Assembly (NCBI RefSeq): GCF_905397375.1
Contig: NZ_CAJPVG010000005.1
Span: forward strand, 199,425 to 263,424
DNA length: 64,000 nucleotides
Reading direction: 5' to 3'
Origin: Ralstonia mannitolilytica
GTDB taxonomy: Bacteria; Pseudomonadota; Gammaproteobacteria; Burkholderiales; Burkholderiaceae
The notes beneath the pieces are model-generated. The model saw only the letters and a program-made list of their open reading frames with translations, ran no database searches and had not been told where the DNA came from. Positions 16,461 through 28,862 of this stretch are shown piece by piece. How positions within the stretch are numbered: the first letter of the stretch is position 1; the number at the start of each line of letters is the position of its first letter. The position numbers and the translations under genes are program-made.

Positions 16461-17666
16461 CTAGTGCCGACGCAACGCCGGCATCTGCATGGGGCTGGCG
16501 ATTATAAGCCACGCCAAAGCCAGCGCCGCGCAGGTCAAAAATACGGCATGCTGCCCCACGTGCAGCAGAATCCAGCCGCCGCCGGCGCCGCCCGCAAACA
16601 GGCCCAGGGCCTGCGTCGTGTTGTATACGCCCATGGCCGCGCCCTTGCGTACGCCCGGCGCGTACTTCGACACCAGCGATGGCTGCGACGCCTCCAGCAC
16701 GTTGAAGCCGAGGAAGTAGACCAGCAGCGCGATCGACAGGGCCGCCAGCGTCGGATGCACTTCGCCCAGCGCCAGTTGCGCCACCATCACCAGCGCGACG
16801 GCGCAGAGCAGCACGGCCTTCATCCTGCCGCGCTTCTCCGCCGCAATGATGGCCGGCACCATCAGCACGAACGACACGCCCATCACCGGCAGGTAAATCT
16901 TCCAGTGCGAATCGACGGGCAGGCCGGCAGCTTCCAGCATGTGCGGCAGCACGACGAACAGGGCCGTCTGTGTGGCATGCAGGGCGAACACGCCAAAGTT
17001 CAGGCGCAGCAGCTCGGGGTTGTGCAGCACTTCGCGGAACGGCGCCTTCACGTGCGCGGGCGGGCGCGGCGCATTCGGCACCACCCACATCACCACGCCG
17101 ATGGCGACGATGGCCAGCACGCCAATCGCCAGGAACATCCCCGGCATGCCGACCCAGCGGAAGATGACCGGCGCGCTCACGATGGCCACGGCAAACGACA
17201 CGCCGATGCTGCCGCCAATCATGGCCATGGCCTTGGTGCGTTGCTCTTCGCGCGTGAGGTCGGCCACGAAGGCGATCACCGCCGATGAGATGGCTCCCGC
17301 GCCCTGGATGGCCCGCCCCACGGCGATGCCCGCGACGCTGTGCGAAAACGCCGCCACCAGGCTGCCCACCGCGAAGATCACCAGGCCCGCAACAATGACG
17401 GGCTTGCGCCCGAAGCGGTCAGACAGCCAGCCGTACGGGATGTAGAGCACCGCCTGCGTCAGGCCGTACACGCCGATGGCGAAGGCGACGAGCTGCGTGT
17501 TGTTGCCGTCGGGCAGCGTTTTCGCGAACACCGCGAAGACCGGCATGATCATGAACAGGCCCAACATGCGCAGCGCGAAGATGCCGGCCAGCGAAGCGGC
17601 CGCACGCAGCTCGAGGCCGGTCATGCGGCCGGAAGCGGAAATCATGGACGGGGAAGCGGAAGACAT
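16461..17666 (-). CDS. MFS transporter
   Basis: A 401-aa, 12-helix major facilitator. The loop 2-3 signature G-W-L-S-D-R-F-G-R-K-P is present, and the central loop carries an R-P-P-A-H-V-K segment. ATG 17666 is preferred over the GTG at 17717 because the extra 17 residues are not part of the fold. It resembles the YajR-type drug/proton antiporter group, but without YajR's C-terminal extension. The substrate is unknown. It is divergent from uvrA and upstream of ssb. Confidence 0.85.
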   Translation of the reverse strand: MSSASPSMISASGRMTGLELRAAASLAGIFALRMLGLFMIMPVFAVFAKTLPDGNNTQLVAFAIGVYGLTQAVLYIPYGWLSDRFGRKPVIVAGLVIFAVGSLVAAFSHSVAGIAVGRAIQGAGAISSAVIAFVADLTREEQRTKAMAMIGGSIGVSFAVAIVSAPVIFRWVGMPGMFLAIGVLAIVAIGVVMWVVPNAPRPPAHVKAPFREVLHNPELLRLNFGVFALHATQTALFVVLPHMLEAAGLPVDSHWKIYLPVMGVSFVLMVPAIIAAEKRGRMKAVLLCAVALVMVAQLALGEVHPTLAALSIALLVYFLGFNVLEASQPSLVSKYAPGVRKGAAMGVYNTTQALGLFAGGAGGGWILLHVGQHAVFLTCAALALAWLIIASPMQMPALRRH

Positions 17667-17868
17667 GGCGCGGAAACCGCCGCAGAACACACGAAAGGAA
17701 TGCGGCGACAAAGACACTTGAACGGCCTCGCCAATCGCCCCATCTGGGCGCGGACACCGGCAAAACCGAAGTTCGGTATATTAGCAGGCTTACCCTTTTC
17801 CACCCCCTCCCGCCGATTGCCGCAGGCGGTCCGCACCCGACGCCGCATTGAGCCGCATTCAGCCACAC

Positions 17869-20733
<2,865 letters not shown>

Positions 20734-20754
20734 GCACAGCGATGCGGCAAACAG

Positions 20755-20779
20755 AAAGCGCAGCTTCGGCTGCGCTTTT
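20755..20779. terminator. uvrA terminator with UUCG loop (bidirectional)
   Basis: A 10-bp stem AAAGCGCAGC/GCTGCGCTTT closes a TTCG tetraloop, with T and A runs on either side. It lies between convergent uvrA and the Na/Pi symporter gene. Confidence 0.88.
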
Positions 20780-20782
20780 GTC

Positions 20783-22459
20783 TTAGTGGCTGGCCGGCGC
20801 GGCTTCCGCGTCGACTTCGTCCGCGTCCTTCATCCGGCTGCGGTTCAGCACCCCGGCCTCATCCAGCACCGGATACGCCGCCGCGCAGAACAGCGAGTTC
20901 AGCCGCTTGAAATCGCTGATGATGTCCAGATGCAGCGAACTCGTCTCGATGCTCTCCGCCGTCTGCGCCGACACGCGCGTGAGGTGGCTGCGCGCGTAGC
21001 GTTTCTCCAGGTCGCGGAAGTGCGCCTTCTCCAGCATCAGCGTCTGGGCGCTGCGCAGGTCGCCCGTCAGGAACACCGACAGCGCAAGCTTGAGGTTGAC
21101 GACCAGCCGCCCATGCATGTCCTCCAGCTCCTGCATGCCGGCCTCGGAAAACGCCAGCTTGTGCGCGATCTTCTTCTCGCGCACATCCTGCAGCAGGCGG
21201 TCGAGGATGTCGCCGGCGTGCTCAAGGTTGATCGTGAGCGAGATGATGTCAGCCCAGCGCTTGCCCTCGCGCGCATCGAGCGCCTCGTGGCTCAGCTGCG
21301 TGAGGTAGAGCTTGATGGCGGTGTACAGCGCGTCGACCTCGTCGTCGATGGCGCGGGTGGTCTGCAGCAGGCGCGCGTCGTTCGTCTTGAGCACGCGCAG
21401 GGTGTTGTCGAGCATGTGCTCGACGCGGTCGCCGATGCGCAGCACTTCGCGTGCGGCATTGCCCAGCGCCAACGTTGGCGTGGCCAGCGCCGAAGGATCG
21501 AGATAGCGCGGCGCGACGAGGTCGTCGATATGCGCGCCGCCCGGCAGGATGCGCGCGCACAGCCGGGCCATGTGGTCGGTCAGGCCGATCAGCAGCGCCG
21601 CCAGGGCCACGTTGAATACCACGTGGAACGCCACCACCATATGCTGCAGCGCCACCCCCGCATGCGGCGCGAGTTCGGCCAGCGTGCCGAGGAACGGCAG
21701 CGCCAGCGCCGCACCGAGCAGCCGCGACAGCAGGTTGCCGAGCGTGGCCCGGCGCGCCGCCTGGCTCGATGACGGCGTGGTCGCCAGCGCGGCCACGGCG
21801 CTGCCAATGTTGGCCCCCAGCACAATCGCAAACGCCACCTTGACCGACACCGCCGCCGACGTCGCCAGCGTTGCGCAGAACAGCACCACCGCCAGGCTCG
21901 AATAGCACAGCAGCGTGAGCACCGCCCCAATCAGCATGTTCAGGCCGGTGTCCGACGAGATGGAGCCAAGCAGCACGCGCAGCGCATTCGCTTCGACCAT
22001 CGGACTCGAGGCCACGGAAATCAGCTCCAGCGCCATCATGATCAACCCGAGGCCGATCAGCACGCGCCCGAAGTGCCCGACCGGGCTGCCCTTGCGCGAG
22101 AGGTGCAGGATCACGCCGAAGAAGATCAGGAGCGGCGAAAGCCACGACAGGTCCAGCGCAAACACCTGGGCCATGATGGCCGTGCCCACGTTTGCGCCCA
22201 GCAGGATCGCCAGCGCCGCCGACACGCTCATCAGCCCTTGCGCGACAAACGCCCCGACGATGGTGGCCGTGGCATTGCTGCTCTGCACGAGACACGTCAC
22301 CCCGATGCCCGCGAGCAGCGCGGAGAACCGGTTCGACACGCTTCGCGAGAGCAGGCGGCGCAGGTCGGCGCCGTACAGGCGCAGCATGCCGACCTTGACG
22401 GTCTGCGTGCCCCACACCAGCAGGGCCACGCCGGAAAGCAGTTTGAGCAGCGTATACAT
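20783..22459 (-). CDS. Na/Pi cotransporter family protein with PhoU-like domain
   Basis: 558 aa starting M-Y-T-L-L-K-L-L-S-G. Two inverted Na_Pi_cotrans repeats carry the family Q-S-S-N-A-T-A-T motif (about residue 58) and an N-I-G-S-A-V-A motif near 225. A C-terminal helical PhoU-like domain (about 330-530) follows. The family takes up or exports phosphate with sodium at the inner membrane; the PhoU part probably regulates it. No phosphate regulon genes are next to it. It is 14 bp downstream of the LysE-type gene in the same direction. Confidence 0.85.
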   Translation of the reverse strand: MYTLLKLLSGVALLVWGTQTVKVGMLRLYGADLRRLLSRSVSNRFSALLAGIGVTCLVQSSNATATIVGAFVAQGLMSVSAALAILLGANVGTAIMAQVFALDLSWLSPLLIFFGVILHLSRKGSPVGHFGRVLIGLGLIMMALELISVASSPMVEANALRVLLGSISSDTGLNMLIGAVLTLLCYSSLAVVLFCATLATSAAVSVKVAFAIVLGANIGSAVAALATTPSSSQAARRATLGNLLSRLLGAALALPFLGTLAELAPHAGVALQHMVVAFHVVFNVALAALLIGLTDHMARLCARILPGGAHIDDLVAPRYLDPSALATPTLALGNAAREVLRIGDRVEHMLDNTLRVLKTNDARLLQTTRAIDDEVDALYTAIKLYLTQLSHEALDAREGKRWADIISLTINLEHAGDILDRLLQDVREKKIAHKLAFSEAGMQELEDMHGRLVVNLKLALSVFLTGDLRSAQTLMLEKAHFRDLEKRYARSHLTRVSAQTAESIETSSLHLDIISDFKRLNSLFCAAAYPVLDEAGVLNRSRMKDADEVDAEAAPASH

Positions 22460-22473
22460 GGAAGTCCGTTGCG

Positions 22474-23094
22474 CTACTTGGTCAGCGCCACACGCAGGCC
22501 CAGTCCGATGAAGATGCAGCCGCTCACCCGATCGAGCCACAGCGACGCGCGCGGCGTGCGGCGCATCCAGCCGCCCAGCGCTGCCGCACACCAGCCGTAC
22601 AGACTGAACACGACGACGGTCTGCGCCATGAACACGCCGCCCAGCAACAGCATCTGCAATGCAGCATGGCCGGCCTGCGCGTCAACGAACTGCGGCAGGA
22701 ACACGACGAAGAAGAGCGTCACCTTCGGGTTGAGCACATTGGCGACCACGCTCTGACGGTACACGTGCCACAGGTCCGGCGCCGCCTGCGGTCCAGCATT
22801 CTTCAGGCCGACGCCACCCTTGCTGCGCAGCGCCTGCAGGCCCAGCCAGACCAGGTAAGCCGCGCCCAGCCAGCGGATCGCCTGAAATGCCAGCGGCGAC
22901 GATTGCAGCACCGCAGCGAGCCCCAGCGCCGCAAGCGTCGTATGGAACAGGCAGCCGGACGCAAAGCCGGCCGCGGCTGCCAGCCCTGCCTTGCGGCCCT
23001 GGCTTGCGCCGCGCGCGATGACCTGCAGGTTGTCCGGCCCGGGCATCACGGTGATGGCAATGGAAGTCAGCAGGAACAGCACTACGTGTGGCAT
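22474..23094 (-). CDS. LysE-family amino-acid exporter (RhtB-like)
   Basis: A 206-aa membrane protein with six predicted helices. It begins with the family motif V-M-P-G-P-D-N-L (about residues 16-23), has a charged loop near 100-110 and N-P-K-V-T-L-F-F-V-V-F-L-P-Q-F, which is diagnostic of LysE/RhtB proteins. These export amino acids or homoserine-like compounds across the inner membrane; the substrate here is unknown. It is just upstream of the Na/Pi gene and probably co-transcribed. Confidence 0.87.
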   Translation of the reverse strand: MPHVVLFLLTSIAITVMPGPDNLQVIARGASQGRKAGLAAAAGFASGCLFHTTLAALGLAAVLQSSPLAFQAIRWLGAAYLVWLGLQALRSKGGVGLKNAGPQAAPDLWHVYRQSVVANVLNPKVTLFFVVFLPQFVDAQAGHAALQMLLLGGVFMAQTVVVFSLYGWCAAALGGWMRRTPRASLWLDRVSGCIFIGLGLRVALTK

Positions 23095-23215
23095 CGGCGT
23101 CTCTCGGCCAGATCGGAAAGGAACCGCGGAAAGGGTCCATGCTACTGCGCACGGCGGCAGAGCGTCATATTTTTGTCACATGAGCATACGCGGCGCAGGC
23201 ATCGCCCGGGCGCGC

Positions 23216-23824
23216 TCAATGGCCGTCGAAGCGGCACACCGTAAAAAGCGGCAGCCCGCCTTCGATCAGCAGGCGCGACCCGCCCAGCTCTGGCAGGTCG
23301 ACAATCGCCGCGCCCTCCACCACCGTCGCGCCCAGGCGCTCCAGCAGGCGCTTGCCGGCCATCATGGTGCCGCCCGTGGCGATCAGGTCGTCGATCAGCA
23401 GGACGCGGTCGCCGGGCTTGCAGGCATCGGCGTGAATTTCCACCGTGGCGCTGCCGTACTCGAGCATGTATTCCTCGGCCACCGTCGTGAACGGCAGCTT
23501 GCCCTTCTTCCGGATCGGCACGAAACCGAGGTTCAGCTCGTACGCGACGATCGAGCCGAGGATGAAGCCGCGCGCGTCGATGCCCGCCACCAGGCTCAGC
23601 CCCTGACCCATGTAGCGGTGCACGAACACATCCACCAGCACGCGCAGGCTCTTCGGGTCCTGCAGCAGCGGCGTGATGTCGCGAAACATCACCCCGGCCT
23701 GCGGCCAGTCCGGCACTGTGCGGATGCGGTCGCGCAGGTAGCGCGACACGTCGCCCAGCTCGGTAGACGCGGGAACGGACGACGGCGTCAGCAACGCCGC
23801 CTGAGGGTGCGGGACTTGGCTCAT
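23216..23824 (-). CDS. apt: adenine phosphoribosyltransferase
   Basis: 202 aa. The type I PRTase motif V-L-L-I-D-D-L-I-A-T-G-G-T (about residues 135-147) binds PRPP. The flexible-loop and hood features fit adenine PRTases (G-V-M-F-R-D-I-T-P-L-L near 53; E-A-R/D-A-R-G-F near 92). ATG 23824 starts M-S-Q-V-P and leaves an N-terminal tail about 20 residues longer than in E. coli Apt. The enzyme makes AMP from adenine and PRPP. It is divergent from the DJ-1 gene. Confidence 0.92.
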   Translation of the reverse strand: MSQVPHPQAALLTPSSVPASTELGDVSRYLRDRIRTVPDWPQAGVMFRDITPLLQDPKSLRVLVDVFVHRYMGQGLSLVAGIDARGFILGSIVAYELNLGFVPIRKKGKLPFTTVAEEYMLEYGSATVEIHADACKPGDRVLLIDDLIATGGTMMAGKRLLERLGATVVEGAAIVDLPELGGSRLLIEGGLPLFTVCRFDGH

Positions 23825-23933
23825 GGCAGAAGCAAAAAGCGGGGAAAACGTGGTCTGCGGTAATGGGCTACCACCCGGGCCGAATGGCGCCGAACCACAA
23901 TGGGCAAACCGCAACCATACAGGAGACACGGCA

Positions 23934-24512
23934 ATGGCTAAGAAAATTCTGATGCTGGTGGGCGACTACGTGGAGGACTACGAAGTCATGGTGCCCTTCC
24001 AGGCGCTGCAGGTGGTGGGCCACACCGTCCATGCCATCTGCCCCGACAAGAAGGCAGGTGACACCGTGGCCACCGCCGTCCACGACTTCGAAGGCGCGCA
24101 GACCTACTCCGAAAAGCCCGGCCACCGTTTCACGCTCAACGCCGGCTTTGCCGACGTCGATCCGGCCACGTACGACGCACTTCTCGTGCCCGGCGGCCGC
24201 GCCCCCGAATACCTGCGCCTGAACGCCCGCGTGCTGGAGATCGTCCGGCACTTCGCCCAGGCCGACAAACCCATCGCGGCCATCTGTCACGGCGCGCAGT
24301 TGCTGTCGGCGGCGGGCGTGCTGGAGGGCAAGGTGTGCTCGGCGTATCCGGCGTGTGGCCCTGAAGTCACGGCGGCGGGCGGCACCTTCAAGGACATCCC
24401 GGTCGACCAGGCCCATACCGACGGCAAGCTCGTCACGGCGCCCGCTTGGCCGGCGCATCCGGCCTGGCTTGCACAGTTTCTTGAAGTCCTGGGCACGCGG
24501 GTCCTACACTGA
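23934..24512 (+). CDS. DJ-1/PfpI family protein
   Basis: A 192-aa flavodoxin-like protein of the DJ-1/PfpI superfamily. The nucleophile elbow is A-I-C-H-G-A-Q (Cys118, His119), with an upstream acidic residue at E14 in D-Y-V-E-D-Y-E. The family includes glyoxalase III-like deglycases, proteases and amidases; the exact reaction here is not clear. AGGAG at 23921 supports ATG 23934. The gene is followed 51 bp later by the ribbon-helix-helix gene and may be co-transcribed with it. Confidence 0.87.
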   Translation: MAKKILMLVGDYVEDYEVMVPFQALQVVGHTVHAICPDKKAGDTVATAVHDFEGAQTYSEKPGHRFTLNAGFADVDPATYDALLVPGGRAPEYLRLNARVLEIVRHFAQADKPIAAICHGAQLLSAAGVLEGKVCSAYPACGPEVTAAGGTFKDIPVDQAHTDGKLVTAPAWPAHPAWLAQFLEVLGTRVLH

Positions 24513-24563
24513 TCCGGCTGCCCGCCGGTACCGGATCCGCGGGCGCCTTCAGGAGCCCCGGCC

Positions 24564-24968
24564 ATGTGCGAAATCTTCATCCGCGCCAATCCTCACTCGT
24601 ACGACAGCCTCGCGCGTTCGCTACGCCTGCATGGCGTGGCAACCAGCGTGCGGCTGGAGTGCCTGTTCTGGGAGGTGCTTGAAGAGATCGGCCAGCGTGA
24701 CGGCCTGACGGTCAACCAGCTCATCAGCAAGCTCTACGACGAACTGCTGGAGCGGCGCGGCGAAGTGGCGAACTTTGCGTCGTTCCTGCGCGTCTGCTGC
24801 CTGCGCTACCTGATGCTGCAGCAGGAGGGCCGTATTCCGGCTGACACACGGGTGTCGATCCGCTCGCTCGATGCCGCGGCAGTGCTCGACGGGCTGCCGC
24901 CCAGCATGGCCGATGCGCCACCGCCGCGCCGCTCGCGTGGGCCGCTGCTGGAAGCGCTCACCAAATAG
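24564..24968 (+). CDS. ribbon-helix-helix domain protein
   Basis: A 134-aa small cytoplasmic protein. The central part (about residues 26-90) matches the RHH_4-type domain: T-S-V-R-L-E-x-x-F-W-E strand, then two helices ending F-A-S-F-L-R-V-C-C-L-R-Y. The Pro-rich C-terminus looks disordered. Such domains bind DNA as dimers and this protein may be a regulator. No target is suggested beyond the adjacent DJ-1 gene. An AGGAG-like site precedes the ATG. Confidence 0.75.
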   Translation: MCEIFIRANPHSYDSLARSLRLHGVATSVRLECLFWEVLEEIGQRDGLTVNQLISKLYDELLERRGEVANFASFLRVCCLRYLMLQQEGRIPADTRVSIRSLDAAAVLDGLPPSMADAPPPRRSRGPLLEALTK

Positions 24969-24980
24969 GCGGCCCGGCCT

Positions 24981-26960
24981 TCAGCGCGGCGAGAGGCGCT
25001 CCTCCGCCAGTTGCAGCCCTTCCGGCGTGCCCCGCAGCACGACGATGTCGCCCTGTTCCAGCACGGTATCGGGCTCCGGATCGAGTGCGCGAATCCCCTG
25101 CCGCCGGATCGCCGTCACGGAAGTCTTGAACGTCTCCAGCCCCATCGTGCCGAGCTTGCGGCCAATGGCGGGCGAGCCTTCGACCAGCGGCACCGAATGC
25201 AGCCGCACGGCCTCGCGCTCGAGCATGTCTTCTTCGTCGTCCTGGCCGTGGAAGTAGCCGCGCAGCAGGCTGTAGCGCGCGTCGCGCATCTCCTGGGCAC
25301 GCCGCACCACGCGGCGCAGCGGCACGCCGAGCAGCACCAGCGCGTGCGAGGCCAGCATGAGGCTGCCTTCGATGATCTCCGGGACGACCTCAGTGGCGCC
25401 GGCCTGCTGCAGGCGGTCCAGGTCGGCATCGTCAATGGTGCGCACGATCACGGGTAGCGTGGGCTCCAACGCCTGCACATGGTGCAGCACTTTCAGCGCC
25501 GAGGGCGTATCGGCATACGTGATGGCCACCGCCGCCGCGCGGTGGATACCGGCCGCCACCAGCGATTCGCGGCGCGCCGCATCGCCGTAGACCACGTGTT
25601 CGCCGGCCGCCGCGGCGTCGCGGACGCGGTCCGGGTCCAGATCCAGCGCCACGTAACCGATGCCTTCCTGCTCCAGCATGTGCGCCAGGTTCTGGCCGCT
25701 GCGCCCATAGCCGCAGATGATGACGTGGCCCTCGGTAGCGATGCTTTGCGCGGCGATCTTCGTCATCGCCAGCGATTGCATCAGCCAGTCCGTGCGCGAG
25801 AGCCGCATGGCGATCACGTCGCTGTACTGGATCAGGAACGGCGCCAGCAGCATCGACAGCAGCATCGCCGCCAGAATGGCCTGCCCGAGCAGCGGATCGA
25901 TCAGCTTCATGCCGTCGATCTGGTTGAGCAGCACGAAGCCGAATTCACCGGCCTGCGCAAGCCCCAGCGCCGTGCGGATCGCCGCGCCGCCCCCGGAGCC
26001 GAACGCCCGCGCGAGCAACGCGATCAGCACGAACTTGAACAGCACCGGGCCCAGCACCAGGGCCAGCACGAGCCCCCAATGCTCGAGCACGACACGCGGG
26101 TCCAGCAGCATGCCCACTGTCACGAAGAACAGGCCGAGCAGCACGTCGCGGAACGGCTTGATGTCTTCTTCCACCTGCAGCTTGTACGGCGTTTCCGACA
26201 CCAGCATGCCGGCCAGGAACGCACCCAGCGCCATCGACAGGCCCAGCCGCTCCGTGAGCGCCGCCATACCGAGCGTGACCAGCAGCAGGTTCAGCATGAA
26301 AAGCTCCTGCGAGCGGCGCGCCGCCACCAGGTGGAACCAGCGCGAGAGCAGCTTCTGCCCCAGGAACAGGATCAGCACCAGCGCCACGGTGATCTTCAGC
26401 GCGGCAATGGAAAGCGCCAGCGCCAGGTCTTTCGGGTTCTTCCCGAGCGACGGAATGACGATCAGCAGCAGCACCACCGCCAGGTCCTGGAACAGCAGCA
26501 CGCTGATGATGTTGCGGCCGTGCTCCGTCTCCAGCTGCAGGCGCTCGGCCAGCATCTTTGAGACGATGGCCGTCGACGACATCGCCAGCGCGCCGCCCAG
26601 CGCCAGCCCTGCCTGCCACGACAGCGGATACCAGTACGACAGCAGCAGCGACACCGGAATCGTCAGCAGCATAGTCAGCACCACCTGCGACGCGCCCAGC
26701 CCCAGCACCAGCCGCCGCATCGAGCGCAGCTTGGAGAGGTTGAATTCCAGCCCGATCGAGAACATCAGGAACACCACCCCGAACTCGGCCAGGTAGCGCG
26801 TCTGGGCAGAATCGGACTCCAGCCCCGTCGCCTTCGGCCCGATCAGCACGCCCACCACCAGATAGGCCAGCATCGGCGGCAGCTGCAGCATGCGGAACAG
26901 CACCACGCCGATCACGGCGGCGGCCAACAAGACAAGAGTGAGCTCCAGCGGCGAATGCAT
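24981..26960 (-). CDS. Kef-type potassium/proton antiporter (CPA2)
   Basis: 659 aa starting M-H-S-P-L-E-L. Residues about 1-385 form the CPA2 exchanger with 12-13 membrane helices (G-L-E-F-N near residue 72, G-A-F-L-A-G-M-L near 258). Then comes an RCK_N/TrkA-N Rossmann domain (G-Y-G-R-S-G-Q-N-L-A near 425) and a C-terminal TrkA-C domain (about 560-655). It probably exports K+ against H+ and is gated by a nucleotide ligand of the RCK domain. A longer open frame reaching past 28000 is an artefact of the opposite strand. It is divergent from kdsD. Confidence 0.9.
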   Translation of the reverse strand: MHSPLELTLVLLAAAVIGVVLFRMLQLPPMLAYLVVGVLIGPKATGLESDSAQTRYLAEFGVVFLMFSIGLEFNLSKLRSMRRLVLGLGASQVVLTMLLTIPVSLLLSYWYPLSWQAGLALGGALAMSSTAIVSKMLAERLQLETEHGRNIISVLLFQDLAVVLLLIVIPSLGKNPKDLALALSIAALKITVALVLILFLGQKLLSRWFHLVAARRSQELFMLNLLLVTLGMAALTERLGLSMALGAFLAGMLVSETPYKLQVEEDIKPFRDVLLGLFFVTVGMLLDPRVVLEHWGLVLALVLGPVLFKFVLIALLARAFGSGGGAAIRTALGLAQAGEFGFVLLNQIDGMKLIDPLLGQAILAAMLLSMLLAPFLIQYSDVIAMRLSRTDWLMQSLAMTKIAAQSIATEGHVIICGYGRSGQNLAHMLEQEGIGYVALDLDPDRVRDAAAAGEHVVYGDAARRESLVAAGIHRAAAVAITYADTPSALKVLHHVQALEPTLPVIVRTIDDADLDRLQQAGATEVVPEIIEGSLMLASHALVLLGVPLRRVVRRAQEMRDARYSLLRGYFHGQDDEEDMLEREAVRLHSVPLVEGSPAIGRKLGTMGLETFKTSVTAIRRQGIRALDPEPDTVLEQGDIVVLRGTPEGLQLAEERLSPR

Positions 26961-27273
26961 GCGACGCGAAAAAACCAGGCGAAAGAGGTTGGACAGGGCG
27001 GCCGGATGCCGCGCATCAGAACGGTGCCGGCGACGCGCATGCCGCCAACAGCACGCGGCGCGCTGCAAGACCGATGCCAGATATAAACGAAGAACGCGAT
27101 GCGCGGGACGCCGCAGAGCAAAAAATGACGGCGTGGCGACGGGACGGAAACGGGTCGGAAAGCGGATTGCCGCGGCGCAGCAAAACAGGGCGCCCGCACG
27201 CCCCGCTGCCCCCCGCAAGACCAGCCACGACGCGCCGGAAGCGGATCGTGGCTTATTGTTATACTTCGCCGCC
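26961..27273. other. divergent region between the antiporter gene and kdsD
   Basis: A 313-bp gap with no gene. The right end carries the kdsD -10 element. Otherwise nothing distinct is seen. Confidence 0.5.
27257..27265 (+). promoter_or_regulatory. extended -10 promoter of kdsD
   Basis: TGTTATACT is an extended -10 (TGn plus TATACT). It ends 8 bp before the ATG at 27274, so transcription should begin at or next to the start codon. No Shine-Dalgarno sequence fits in between. Confidence 0.6.
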
Positions 27274-28257
27274 ATGATAGCGAATTTCAATCCCGATCGA
27301 GCGCTCGCGCTGGCGCAGCAGACCTTCGACATCGAAGCGCAAGCCGTGCTGGGCCTCAAATCCCAGGTGTCCGCCGACTTCGCGCGCGCGGTCGAGATGG
27401 TGCTCGGCTGCACCGGCCGCGTGGTCGTGTCCGGCATGGGCAAATCGGGCCACATCGCGCGCAAGATCGCCGCCACGCTGGCCTCGACCGGCACGCCGGC
27501 GTTTTTCGTGCACCCCGCCGAAGCCAGCCATGGCGACCTCGGCATGGTCACGCGTGACGACGTCTTCATCGGCTTCTCCAATTCCGGCGAGGTGTCGGAG
27601 CTCAACGCCATCCTGCCGCTCATCAAGCGGCTGGGCGCCAAGCTGATCGCCGTGACGGGCAACCCGCAGTCCTCGCTCGGCAAGCATGCGGATGTCGTGC
27701 TCAACTCGCACGTCGACGTCGAAGCCTGCCCGCTGAACCTCGCGCCCACCGCGAGCACCACCGCGCAGATCGCACTCGGTGACGCACTGGCCGTGGCGGT
27801 GCTCGACGCGCGCGGCTTCGGCGCAGACGACTTCGCCCGCTCGCACCCGGGCGGCTCGCTCGGCCGCAAGCTGCTCACGCACGTGCGCGACGTCATGCGC
27901 TCGGGCGACGCCATCCCGCGCGTGACCGAAGACACGCCGCTGTCGCAGGCGCTGATGGAAATCACCCGCAAGGGCATGGCGATGACCGCCGTGGTGGATG
28001 CGCAAGGCCGCGCGGTCGGCGTCTTCACCGACGGCGACCTGCGCCGCCTGCTCGAAACCCCGCGCGACTGGCGCACCGTGCCGATGCACGAAGTCATGCA
28101 CCGCAATCCGCGCGCGATCGGTCCCGACCAGCTCGCCGTCGAAGCCGTCGAAGTGATGGAAACGCACCGCATCAACCAGCTCCTGGTCGTCGATGCCGCC
28201 GGGCTGCTCGTCGGTGCGCTGCACATCCACGACCTGACGCGCGCCAAGGTCATCTGA
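27274..28257 (+). CDS. kdsD: arabinose-5-phosphate isomerase (KpsF/GutQ family)
   Basis: 327 aa. The SIS domain (about 35-190) has G-M-G-K-S-G-H-I-A-R-K and S-N-S-G-E-V-S-E sugar-phosphate motifs, followed by two CBS domains (about 205-325). It converts ribulose 5-phosphate to arabinose 5-phosphate, the first committed step to KDO of lipopolysaccharide. The next gene, kdsC, starts 16 bp downstream, so they form an operon with the Lpt genes. The CBS pair may sense nucleotides. Confidence 0.94.
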   Translation: MIANFNPDRALALAQQTFDIEAQAVLGLKSQVSADFARAVEMVLGCTGRVVVSGMGKSGHIARKIAATLASTGTPAFFVHPAEASHGDLGMVTRDDVFIGFSNSGEVSELNAILPLIKRLGAKLIAVTGNPQSSLGKHADVVLNSHVDVEACPLNLAPTASTTAQIALGDALAVAVLDARGFGADDFARSHPGGSLGRKLLTHVRDVMRSGDAIPRVTEDTPLSQALMEITRKGMAMTAVVDAQGRAVGVFTDGDLRRLLETPRDWRTVPMHEVMHRNPRAIGPDQLAVEAVEVMETHRINQLLVVDAAGLLVGALHIHDLTRAKVI

Positions 28258-28273
28258 GGGACACCTTTCGCAG

Positions 28274-28858
28274 ATGACCGCACCGGCCGATCCCGTCCAC
28301 AGCAATATCGACGCGCGCTTTCCGCAGGCGATGGAACGCGCGGCGCGCGTGCGCCTGATGGTGTTCGACGTGGATGGCGTGCTCACGGATGGCCGCCTGC
28401 TGGTGGGCCCCGAGGGCGAAATCAGCAAGGCCTTCGACACGCTCGACGGCCATGGCATCAAGCTGCTGGCGCAGGCCGGCATCACGCCGGCCATCATCAC
28501 CGGCCGGCAATCCGAGATCGTTGCCTGGCGCGCCGGGGAACTCGGCATCGAGCATCTGTACCAAGGCGTGGCCGACAAGCGCGAGGCGTTTGCCCATCTG
28601 CTGGCCGCGACCGAGCTGCGGCCGGCGGACGCCGGCTACATGGGCGACGACTGGCCCGACCTGCCCGTGATGACGCTGGCCGGTTTTGCGGCCTGCCCGG
28701 CCCAGGCGCACGCCGAACTGCGCAGCCGCGCACACTATGTCGCCCAGGCGACGGGCGGACGCGGCGCGGTGCGCGAAGTGGCCGACCTGATCCTCAAGGC
28801 GCAAGGCGCCTACGATGCCCTGCTGGCGCAACTGCTGCAGGCCCCGCAATCTTTCTGA
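28274..28858 (+). CDS. kdsC: KDO-8-phosphate phosphatase
   Basis: A 194-aa HAD phosphatase of the capless tetrameric KdsC type: nucleophile motif F-D-V-D-G-V-L-T-D-G (Asp32, Asp34), then I-I-T-G-R and Y-M-G-D-D-W-P-D for the later HAD motifs. It removes the phosphate from KDO 8-phosphate to give KDO. It lies between kdsD and lptC with short spacers. Confidence 0.94.
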   Translation: MTAPADPVHSNIDARFPQAMERAARVRLMVFDVDGVLTDGRLLVGPEGEISKAFDTLDGHGIKLLAQAGITPAIITGRQSEIVAWRAGELGIEHLYQGVADKREAFAHLLAATELRPADAGYMGDDWPDLPVMTLAGFAACPAQAHAELRSRAHYVAQATGGRGAVREVADLILKAQGAYDALLAQLLQAPQSF

Positions 28859-28862
28859 GCCC

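Noticed and set aside
17754..17868. LexA (SOS) box before uvrA
   Set aside because: No CTGT-N8-ACAG sequence was found in the divergent gap.
24981..28283. One 1100-aa protein on the minus strand
   Set aside because: The first 440 residues are antisense to kdsD; the real antiporter starts at 26960 with a membrane-protein start.
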